A DNA stretch of 64,000 nucleotides. Origin: Toxotes chatareus. Its lineage: Eukaryota > Chordata > Actinopteri > Toxotidae. Position numbers and translations under genes: made by a program. The stretch covers positions 20,923,580-20,987,579 of the forward strand of contig CM028902.1 of assembly GCA_016801885.1 (NCBI GenBank), given 5' to 3'. Shown piece by piece: positions 1 to 10,800 of the stretch. Position 1 is the stretch's first letter; each line of letters opens with the position of its first letter. The notes under the pieces were generated by a model that was not told where the DNA came from, searched no databases, and worked only from the letters and a program-made list of their open reading frames with translations.

Positions 1-215
1 TCGTCGGTGTCGTGCTCTGGGTCTCTGGTGTTGGGAATCACTCCTATGATTGTGCTTTTCAGTGAAGTCCCCCTTAACAGCCGTTGGCTGACCAGGTGCA
101 TGTTTCGCGGAGAGTCAACGCTAAACCTGACGGTGGAGCCCGGCAGAAGCACCCCTTCATGGGTCAGCAGCAGCGGGAGACGGCTCGGTATCTGAATTCC
201 ACCGCCGGAGGTCAT
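1..215 (-). CDS. lonp2: lonp2 coding exon 1 (peroxisomal Lon protease), partial
   Basis: LONP2 is the ATP-dependent Lon-family serine protease of the peroxisomal matrix, which removes damaged matrix proteins and helps process imported enzymes. The minus strand opens with ATG at 215-213 and stays open for 71 codons plus two bases to the window edge. The residues IQIPSRLPLLLTHEGVLLPG, then STIIGVIPNT, match the start of vertebrate LONP2 nearly residue for residue; this is the beginning of the Lon substrate-binding (LAN) domain. The AAA+ ATPase and Ser-Lys protease domains and the C-terminal peroxisomal targeting signal would lie left of the window. The start is chosen because the LONP2 similarity begins a few residues after this methionine, as in the human protein. 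No splice donor is seen before position 1, so the exon may continue. Identification is firm; the ORFs on the opposite strand here are shadows. Confidence 0.95.
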   Translation of the reverse strand, partial: MTSGGGIQIPSRLPLLLTHEGVLLPGSTVRFSVDSPRNMHLVSQRLLRGTSLKSTIIGVIPNTRDPEHDTD

Positions 216-420
216 TGTCCGTGTGTTTTTCTTTTCTTTTGAAGCCAGGCGCAAAACAACTCCTGCAAACAAACGCGTACTGTCAGATGGGCCAGCTAAA
301 CGTAAACATACGACTTCCGGGTGGTGTTTTCAAAATAAGATTCTCACTGACGACCCAAACGCACAATTAATGACCAGAAAAAATAAAACGCGTCTTCAAA
401 TATATATAAATTTTTTTTTT
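216..420 (-). promoter_or_regulatory. lonp2: lonp2 5' UTR and proximal promoter
   Basis: This is the sequence immediately upstream of the lonp2 start codon. On the minus strand it contains an ETS/GABPA-type motif CCGGAAGT (plus-strand ACTTCCGG at 313-320), about 100 bases before the ATG. No TATA box stands out, and several CpGs occur between 260 and 350. That pattern fits a TATA-less housekeeping promoter. The transcription start cannot be placed from sequence alone. It is inferred from position and one motif. Confidence 0.5.
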
Positions 421-3400
421 CTTAAATCAAAATGTGGTTACTGTTATTTTTCTCATTTTCGCATCATTTTTTGCCTTTCTTCCTTCTCTGCGTCCTCGAC
501 TTCCTAGTCTGCATTGGCTACGGTAACTACAGAGGGACAAACTACTTTACAATAAATCAAAACAGATTCACTCAGGTACCCAAATTAAGAGCAGTCTTGA
601 GGTACTTGTTCTATACTTGAGTATTTCGATCCTCTGCATGTACTTCTACATTTCAGAGCGAAAAACTGTGGATACGGTGAAATAATAATTGCATTGTATT
701 TAATAATGACTGGACACAGGGTTAGTTGATAAAAAATAGTATTTTTTATTTCTTTCATAAAAGTATTGTCACGTAGCATTGTACATTTCCAAAAAATAAA
801 TAAATTCAATATCTTGTGTATAAAAAATCTGTTTCTAAAATCTATTTTCAGACCAAAGACAACAGCCATCCATGTGTTTGCAGTTAACATCTCTCTGTTG
901 TTGCCAGTCAGCTGTGGGAAATATCACTTAATTTTCACAAGTGATCTTTGAATACACCTTAAAATGCTCTTATGGTTACAAAAAGACAACCATACACTTA
1001 TATATGATTAATAAAGTATAATAAAAAATACAATTACTGCATTTATAGAAACACACCAATAATTATCATTCATCTGTTATATCATTATAGAGCTTCTTTT
1101 CCAGGGACCAACTTTAGCCCCTTAAAACTTATGAAAGCTGCTGAACCCATTGCTGTATATATAACATATAAATTGAGCATCATCATTCTCGCCCCTAAGG
1201 AGTGACAGAGTTAGGTTTGTAAGGCTTGAACGTATATCATATGTGACGTTAAGAGTGAGCGAATGAACTGAAACCGCAACTTAAATACAAACAGAGAGGT
1301 TTTACAAGTAGACACTTTGTGCAGTCTTGGGTGTAATTCAAATTTATGAGACAAGTACCTGAAGCTTTTTTTATATACCAGTTCTTATTTGCACAGGATT
1401 TAGAAATTGGTTTTTGAAATCAGCTCTGGTAACAACTGCATAAAAAATATTATATCATGACAAACACAGTTAGCCCAAAAGCAATAAACTGACCAAACCA
1501 GCAAGTCAGGAAAAGTTAGGATTTGCAGACAATGAACCAGGTGTGAGTCAAGTTGCAACTACTGAAACTTGCATGCAAACACGAGTCTTTGAAAAACACT
1601 TAAGTAGAGTCAGTCTTAAGCCCTGACTATGCCCAGTACTGTAAATGAATGACTACCTCACTGTGACTGAATGGTTGGGGCAAATAGAGACCTGAAAATA
1701 ATTCACCTTACTTCAGCAAACCCTATTTACATTTTTGATTTTTTCAGCCAGAGGCTTGGTTACAGACAGACTCTCTAACTCCCTGTTTCTTGTTGCACAG
1801 TTAACTTCAATTTGGCCTGTTTGCATCTTGACAAGCAGAAGGTCTTTATCTTTTAAAATTTGTATGTCTCACAAATTCATTCAAATTCCCACATATTAAT
1901 CCTGATAGCTAAGGTAATGCCTCTTTCCCCCTAAAGTCTGAGCAGGTCAAAGGGCACTTTATATCCTTCAGCGGAGGACTTCCGCTGAGGACTTAGCTGT
2001 TCAATAAGAGACTGAATCTGATGGAATAAACCTTTTAAAAAGAAGCGCCATTTTTACTTATTGGGCCTCAGCAAGTGTAACTTGCCGAAATAAGCCAAGT
2101 GCCTCACAAGTCATTCATTCAAATGCCTCCCAGAAGGACTCCAATATCCTATCCTATATGTTATTACTAAAACCGTCTTGTGCATTACCCACATCTTTAT
2201 TCTTTATGTGCTGACTATGACCATGAAGAAGGGGATGGCTTGACTCAGTAACACTTAACCCTTATCATCAGTAATCAAGAGAGGCATGTAAAGTACAACC
2301 ACATGTTATGAAACTAAATTCTTATGAAATGGGAAGTGTCAGTTAAGAAACATGACAAGATGAAGGGTGCATACCAACCCTGGCAGTTACAGGAGGCCTT
2401 CGGGTGATCTGTCGCACTACTCTGCTGCCATTGTGGATGTCCTCAGCACTTGAAAATAATGGCTGAACATAGCCAACTTTATTTCCTAACTTTACAATTC
2501 AGCTCACACGGTACACAGTAAACATTCTCATTCCTGCCTCAATACTGTGTAAATGTATGTTGTATTAAGGGGTTAGTGGCTGGAAAATAAAGTAGCTTGC
2601 TGGCCAGTCAGCTTTGTTTAGGTTACCTGATCAATCTGTCTGAACTGTCCCGTCACATTTTCTGAAGTTACTAACTCAAATTTCACACAACAGGTGGCCA
2701 CTTTCTGAGCCTAGGTGTTACTAAGGTGTACTGCTACTTTCTTGTGACTACTGACCCTTTTCACAAACATGGCCACCATGCACAGCAGTCACAACATTTA
2801 TTAGGTAAGAATATATTCACCACTGGTTTGTTTTTGTGAGACTAAAGAGCTACTTTTCAGCCAAAAGCTTTAAAGGTGTTCACATCCAGAGTCTCAGAAA
2901 GCTAACAAGCTGGGTTCAAGATTTAGCATTAGCCTGTTAGCAGTGGTTTTGTTTTTTGTTTGTTTGTTTGTTTGTTTTTTTTGAATGAGGTCAAACCTAC
3001 AAATATAGGTAGGAGAGTCTCTGAAGTATTTGGAGCCTCTTAACCAGTTCTGTCAGCGTGGACCACTTCTTCCACAACTGTGAAAGTATGTTTGCCAAGT
3101 TTGTGAAGAAGATTTGCCTGCTGCTGTAGTTACCAGGGAGCAAGATGCCAGTCTTGTTTTTATATGTACAGCATGTGTACTAATAAAATACATTGGCGCA
3201 AATAGTAACACCTTACAGCACAGGTAAGCATGCGATCACTTCAGTTTTTTAATAGTTGTGACCTTGTTTTTTTCTGTTTATTTTTTCTCTCTCTCTCTCA
3301 TTAATTTTCGAATGGTCACTTGAACTGAATCTCCCAAAGTTCATACGCAGGTTTTGGGTTATGCAAATAAAGCTGACTTACCTTCATTTTCCAGCTTCAT

Positions 3401-4818
3401 CTGTTTGCATTTTCCTTTTTACATTGAGTCTTACTATCATTGTGCCTATTAAACAAAAGTATGATCTCTATAATATAGCTGTCTATCTTACTTCCTCAAA
3501 GCCTTAATACACTTCGTAGCTCGCCTTGACGTGGCTTGTAAAAGCAGAGCCGACACAACTTAACACAGACAAAAAAAAAGAAAAAAATGGCAAGAATTAT
3601 TGATCTGCTTTGAAGTAAAATCTTAGTCAGAATTTGTTGGAGTAAAACTAAAACTTTAAAGAAAGTGATGTTGCTTCATGAAATACTAATGGTCACTCTT
3701 TAAGCTTTGCACAGATAATGAATCATCAAAATATTCAATAGTTTCCTGGCAAAAAAGAGAAAGAAATCAATAACAGATCTACAGTAAATATAAAAATGCA
3801 TAGCTTGGGAGATGATTGTCTGTTGTTGTTTGTCTGGGTCCAGCTCTCACTCTCTGTGCATGGTAAATATACAAAAAGAAATACTCAGAATGGGGTAAAA
3901 TGATCAAGCTTTTTTTTCTTCAAAGCTTTAGATTATTAAATTTGGGCCTGTAGCACAATTGTAGAATAACGTTTCAAATGTGTCAACAACTGAAGAGGGA
4001 AGAGAAAACAGCAGTTATCAGTTTGCTTTTAACTTTGAAGTTCAGTTTACGCACACTGTTCTCGCCCTAGCTCACTAATGTTTGAAAGAGGCATTCATAG
4101 AAGAAAAGTCTGGTTATGGTGCAAGCGCAGTTGATGTTTTTTCAATGTAACAACAATCCAATGTGTAGTCTCTCTTACTGCTTTGTGGTGGTCTCAGAGG
4201 TGAACCATGCAGGTCCATGGGAGCACATCACAGGCTTTTTAGGCAGAGAGTTGGCAAAGCCAGAGTGATGTCCTCACTCCAAGTAAAGTTAACCCTTCTC
4301 TGATGAGGATTAAGAGGCTTGCGCCGCACTCCTCTTCTTAAAGAATCCACATCAGGAAAGAATTTATCTAATATATTGTTTCGTTTCGTTTAGTCCATAT
4401 ATGTGAACATGAGCAATTCTCTTCCAAAACTTGAAACTCGAATACCACAGCATCAGTCTGAGATGCCATGAAGAGACAAATTGGGAAATCTGAGGAGCTG
4501 GAGCTTTTACTCCAAAATGAGGTTTATGGAATTTTAAGTCCATATGCTCATAAAGTCATGGTGAATACTGTTAACTGTGCCAACAATTTTAGTCTGCTCT
4601 GATTGATGGAGCCATGCCAGGGTTGGTATCTTCATCCTATCATCAAGACAGGCCCTCTTTGGTAGATTTGGGAGAGAGTTATTGATGTTCACAAATCTGG
4701 ACTGAACTGTCTTTTTTTCAGTGTGGATTATCCTTTTACCCCTCTCCCTACAGGCCAAGGGAGATACTGATACTAATCCCTAAGTAGTATCAATGGGGAC
4801 AACTTCACCCCACTCCTC
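421..4818. other. lonp2-il34 interval, probably including the il34 3' UTR
   Basis: No coding sequence is recognised here. The il34 transcript must end within this interval because its stop codon is at 4819-4821 and lonp2 starts at 215. Possible minus-strand AATAAA signals (plus TTTATT) occur near 3279, 2793, 2480 and 2200, and I cannot choose between them. Nothing I recognise lies between 951 and 4534. A TTTG simple repeat lies near 2956-2976. The stretch is AT-rich with poly-A and poly-T runs. Confidence 0.5.
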
Positions 4819-4877
4819 TCAGCTTTCAGGCTGTAAGTCTTTCTTCCTGCCTTTCCTCCAATGAGAAACACCACAGT
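4819..4877 (-). CDS. il34: il34 last coding exon (C-terminal tail and stop)
   Basis: The acceptor tattttacag (to 4878) is followed by ACTGTGG. Joined to the single base left by exon 5 it gives D-Y-C, then GVSHWRKGRKKDLQPES and TGA at 4821-4819. The cysteine after QD sits where human IL-34 has QDCE, and the basic tail is plausible for a secreted protein. The acceptor is strong and the phase correct. However, the sequence after the cysteine has no family match I recall, so this exon is the least certain of the six. Confidence 0.7.
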
Positions 4878-7800
4878 CTGTAAAATAAATGAGAAGAGAA
4901 ATTCCATTTAACATTTGCACTGAGTTTCTGATTGATAAACACCTATAAATATTGTTCAGTGTATCTCACCACATTTTTTACTGTCACATTATGAATGTGG
5001 ATCCCTTCTCTGGGACCATATGGATACACAGAATGAGCCGTGAGGCCAGAGCTACTCAACTTAAACACAACTTGACTCTCAGATTTCACCTTTTTGAGGA
5101 GTCACACACAAAGTAGTTGCAGCTGTAGTTGTTAAAACGCATAGTATACGTATAGTATGACAGTATACGTATATCAGATTGTGACTAAACCACAGAGACT
5201 TGGACCACTGTAGCGGAAATTTTAAACAATCTGACTAATTTCTAAACCCCAAACAGGCTTCCTGAAACAGTGGGGCGTCTGATTTATCACATGAGCAACT
5301 TTACATTTGTAAGTAAGGTGTATTTTGGCCATTCCTAATATACACAGAATTAAGTGCAGAATAAAGGTTACTTCAACAGTTTTCCATGTGCTGCTCTTGT
5401 TTTTATTTTATTTTAGGCATATTTCCAGCAGAACCTAATGGTACTTCAACCAAGCACTTGTAGGGTGTTGGGTTTATGGCTCTTCCCAGAGCTGTAAAAT
5501 ACTTGTGTTTAGCTATCCACTCACATTGGTGATGATGATGACTACCCCTGTTGGCTGTGCATGTCCTCAAGAAAGCCACAGTACATGGCCAGTAGGGGCA
5601 GTGTATTAGGATGTGAAGTAAGTCAGTAGCAGACTCAGGACACTGAAAGCAACAGTGGAGAGATCTGCGGAGAAACTAATAGAGCTTTTCCTGCCAAGAT
5701 CTCAACATCAGAGTTACTGATCCCAACACTGTAAATGGCAAATAGCCATTTTTACACTTCAGCTTTTGAACAGATTAAACAAACAAGACACGGTGTGTTA
5801 ATTTGCAAGCTTTAAAAGTGCTGTTAGGAAGATTTTGTTACCTTCGGACAAAGCAGGGCTAGCTTTTCCCCCCTATTTCCAGTCTTTGTGTTAAGCTAAG
5901 TTGACTGGCTTCAGCTGACTGACCCAATACTGAACCGACAGATGCAAGAGTGATATCAATCTTCTGATCAGACTCCCAGCAAGAAAGTGAACATGCATAT
6001 TTCCCAAAATTCCTAAAAATATTATGTTAACAGGTGCATGTGAATGTCTGAGTCATTAAAGGTGGCTTTGGATCCTGACTGCCTAATGAAATCCTTCTTG
6101 CAGGGGTCTAACGGGCTGTTTTAATGTCCACATGCAACACAAATCAGAGTAGCTCTGTTTTCTTGATGAATGAAGTCACATGTGTTCAATCACCATATGT
6201 TAGGGCCTCTCTCGAACAGAAAACACTGATCATGATCACATTCGGACCGTGGGGGAATATCATCCTGTGTATGACCAGGCTAGCATTAGCAGGTACCTAC
6301 ACTACCTCATTATTCTGGTTTCTAAATAAGAAACATACCGCATAAGATTTAGTCATGACCTGTCATTTTAAATAGAGCAAAATCCAGGAGAAATGGGGGT
6401 GTCTCAGATTGAAGGCCAGAGCTCTTAGACAACAACTGCTGTTAGACCCACTGGGAGGGATATGTTTTTATTTAGGGGATCCTTATAATGTATGAGGCAG
6501 GTTTTTAGGTGAATAATGTACCAAGGCTTTTTACAGTCAAGTTTCTTCAAGTTTAAAGATAAGATAAGATAAGAAATCCTTTATTAGTCCCTCAGTGGGG
6601 AAATTGCACATTGTTTTTACCTCCAGTGCACTATTCTACAACTACTAGACTCCCAAATGTCCTTTGTATGAAGTGTGTGAAATTTTGTTAACTCCATTTT
6701 AGTCTAGTCTAGTCTAGTCCATTCTGGTCTACTCTAGAGCTATGATGAAAAAAATTTGTCCAAATGCTGTGGCGAAGACTCCAGCATGAATCAGTACATG
6801 AAAGGCTTGGCTGTGTAAGAGAAAAATGGATGTGCGCTGTCCTGACTGTCAACAAAAAACATTTGAGTTGGTTCCTGATTGTCAAATGTACACGTGATGT
6901 GGGAAAAAAAGAGTACATCCACTTGTTTGAGTTTCACAAAATGTTTACCCCTATTTTAGACAGATCTTGGACTCAGAGTCTTGGCCTTGGGCTGGTCCAA
7001 AATGTAGATATCAGGACTCCGACACTGGGATGTCCTGCCTGGTGCGTTTTTACTAGATAATCTCTCTCATCTTAGCTTAATAAATCCATTAGACAAGTTT
7101 ACTGCTGAGCAGCGGCAACAGTGGCCTCTGCTGGCACATTAAATTCTGATGGGCTGCAAGCGTCAGTGATTAAGAGTACTGGAAGGAGGAGGTGGAGGTG
7201 GGGTTGGGGGGGGGTGTCAGGTCTGTTGATTGATGGTTGATTACATATATATATATATAACTGTATATACGACGAGGCCAGTGCTGGAACACTGTCAATT
7301 CACGCTGTTACAAAACACTGTCAAAGTGACAGGCACACAGACAGGGCCAGTGAAGGGACACATGGGCCCTAATAAAACTTCATGGATTTTCTGATGGTCC
7401 ACTGGCCCACTGATGTGCCCAATGGCCAGTACACCACTGAGGTAATTACTTCGCCTCTGCCACGATGTCCACACTGAGAATAGGCATCTAGCTTCTTCTT
7501 ATTGCTGGCTAAAGACCGTGCCCATTCAATCCAAGTTGCATAGTGCAAGAATAGGCAAGTGGAAATTACAGAGGCTCCGTTCTCCCTCTTACATACTGTT
7601 GCTCTAAATTGTTTTTCCCCTCACAGCTGTGCTATGTGCTTGCTGGTCTCTGCTATTATATCACTGTCACAAAAATTATTTTTATTTCTAGCTGTTACCC
7701 AGAGTGTCACTGGAGGTTTAACTATTCCTCTGTTATACTCACAGTCCTGCTGTGTCCCCGTGCTGGCAAAGCAGTTGCTGAAGAGGCAGTACATGGTGTG

Positions 7801-10800
7801 GCAGAAGTTGTCTAGGAGGGATTTTGGAGAAGCAAATCGCCAGCTGGACTCTGGCACTCTGTCAGGCTCTTCTGTTAAACTATCCCACATGTCCTGGATA
7901 GTCTCTGGAAGCTCCTGCTGCAACACCTGAATACACATGAAAACACACACGCACACACCCACACACACAAGTGAAAGAGAGCCAGATGGGCAACCTGGAA
8001 GCAAGTAAATGAATATGGCTCCATAAAGCACTTTGCATTTAAAAAAAAGGCAGCATAGCAAGTAAATCAACTTTAATGTGTGTCATATAATCCAGGTCAT
8101 GTTTATGGCTGTTGTGAAAGGTCAATACATGCAAGAAACACGCAGTACATGACCTCAAAAAAAAAAAAAAAAAAAAAGAGCGACCAAAAACGCAGGATCT
8201 TCTCCTACGTTTCCTTTATATATTTCCATGTAGAGATAACCAACAGATGCTTTTAATTGCTTTTAATTCATAATATGGCTAAGTCCAGGCTGAACTTTTC
8301 ACTCCTGTAGCTTCAGTCCGTCAGTCCTCACACCTTATATCCACGCAGCAGACCCAGGACCACAATGAAATGACGTCAAGTAACAAAAATGTTGGCAATT
8401 TAGGTGTTGTTACTTTAGTTAAGTTTGCTTTCCCTTTTTGGTCACACAACTGCCTTAATTATCAATATGGCGACAACAATGTGTGTCCAGCTGTTAAAGA
8501 GGAGTCCCTGTCCAACAGTCACTGTGGACTCCAATCCAAAAGGCAATCATGAAGTGTGTTCACAGTTTCTCTTATCTGTAACTGATCACAAGTCCTTAAT
8601 TGGTAAAAAAAATTGCTCTCACAAGTTTTAAATAATTGGACTTAAAAGGAAATTCTTGAACAAAAACATTTAGCGTCATAGTGATAAGATAAAATACTTA
8701 TGTAAATGTGGCCCCAGGATTCTGTAGGAGAGTCAGGGAGACAGACCACGGCACCTAAAGAGCTGGGGTAGATAAAACTGGGGTAAACAGCAGGGACCCT
8801 GTGATTGTCAGGTCCCTGTAATACAAGAGATGCCAGTGGCATCCCAGTGATGTCCCAGAGATGTATCTCTCAACTTGGCAAAAGTACCAAATTATTCAGA
8901 AAAGATGATGATCAGACACAAGACGGGACAAAGTAGATAAGGATCAAATGTAAGACATCTGGCTGTGATCAGTCCAGACTTAGTGTCTGCTGACATTAAA
9001 CTCAAGGCCCCAAGGGACTGTGTGATGATGCCTGATAGGACATCTGTATGTAAATGTCCAATCGTCCATGTCTGCCATTTAGAAACCGGTCCTGAAAGTA
9101 TTTTTATCAGTGCTACCTCTGGCTCAACAGGGTCTGACGCAGAGGTCAAAGAGGGCTCAGTCAAACTGAAGAACACGACAGGAACATTTGATTTTTAGAT
9201 CAAATACCATCGAAAATGAGTCACAGTCAGAGAAAAACCAGCATCCCAGTAAACTACTCATTAACCTGTGAGTGATCAGCGAGTGTGCCAAATTCACCTT
9301 CACTGAACTTTTTCTTTTTTGGATCATAAATAGAAGCTGTGCTGAATTTTCTAATGATAAAGGCATCCAGTGAATCAATGTGACATCTGTCTCGTTCCAA
9401 ATATCTTCTGACCCTTACAGTCTGAGGGAAATTCACTTATTTAATTGCTTCATTTGAAGAGGAACTGAATACAAGTGTGGTACAGATACGTGACCTCTGC
9501 CTTACCTCAGCAGGATGCGAGTGTACAAAGACTTCCTCAAGATCCCTAAAGCGTCTTTCCAACTCAGCGGTATAGGGACGCGAAGGATGTCTCTCTGGCA
9601 TCACCCGGATGATCTGAAATTTCAGTTTATGTTTAGGTTAAAAACATTGTTTTTGCACACTGTAACAGAAACTTTAATCATTTAGCCTACCAGCTAGAGC
9701 CACTAATCACCCCCACCAGCCTCGTAGAAGCTGTTTCCCACAACAGCGAAACAGCCAGGCTCTCATGACAGAAAGCAACAACACTAATGTCAAATCTGAA
9801 GCGTGCAGGGCCAAGCTCTCACATTGAGAGCCCAGTATGTAAAAGGTGGGCCTTTCAGGCTAACATAGTTACCTTACTGAACTCTTGTCACTCACAAACA
9901 GAGGTTCTTATCCAAGCACAGCTTCTTTTCCAAAGTTTCATTTATAGAACATATTGGTGGGAGCAACAACAACATGTAATGAATTATGAATCCAACTTAT
10001 TTCTTTTGTTGATTTCGTCCAGTTGGTAGGTCATCAAACCAGACTGCAAGGGACGGACTGTGCGACTCCTTTAACTCTGAACACCAGTCAGTGTTAGGTT
10101 AAGTGATCATTAAGTGTGGTTTAAGGGTGTTGACATTTTTCAGAACTGGTGGTTATCTGCAATCAGTGCCTACTTACTGCACAGGATTAAAGGGGCCCAG
10201 GCCCTGAGGTTTCAGATGGCTCAGCATAAGGGAGAGAGCTGCAGGGTTGGGGGGGGCATGTCACTGGCTGTCACACACACACACACACACGCACCCATAC
10301 TCTCTTATGATACATCCAGCTTCAGCACAAAGCCTGCTCTGTGTGAACAGTGAATAACTGCTCGACAAACTTCAGCTGTAAGAGTTTTATGACCATCAGT
10401 CAAATTAAGTAATCTTTTTATAGCAGTTCTCAACACATTTTGTGTTGCCCACAATAATGACACACAAAGGACAAAATGTCAATTTGTCAGCTCCATTTTT
10501 TCCACAACGTTAGGTATTTAAATTTATGAGGTATTTACTAAAAACTGAATGAGTACTGACTGTTCTAAATGCGTCCCTTTACATGTGAAATTGTAGGTTT
10601 TCAATGTGGTTAGGAAAAAGAGACATGTCCTTAATAGTTTTAAAATGGTTCTTAGCTCAAAAGTCCAATCCATTTTTTAAATTTTATTTTATTTCATTTT
10701 ATTTTATTCATTAGATTTTTTAGGTACCTTTTTTAACACTCCTTGGTTGACCTGGAACCACAGCCTCTGGAGAACCAGCTCATCCAATCCCTCCACATTT

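Larger units (their letters stand above)
4878..7742 (-). other. il34: il34 last intron
   Basis: Non-coding. It holds a minus-oriented copy of a common teleost interspersed repeat at about 5730-6015 and a LINE-like tail at 6558-6612. A G-rich run (7196-7217) is followed by an AT dinucleotide tract (7243-7258). The remainder is unremarkable AT-rich sequence; ORFs near 6124-7060 and 7559-7930 show no family features. Confidence 0.6.

Noticed and set aside
7..195. Plus-strand open frame over lonp2 exon 1
   Set aside because: It is the antisense shadow of the clear LONP2 coding exon on the minus strand.
8371..8378. TGACGTCA as a functional CRE of il34
   Set aside because: An 8-base site in an intron is too short to support a regulatory call without other data; noted only in the intron entry.
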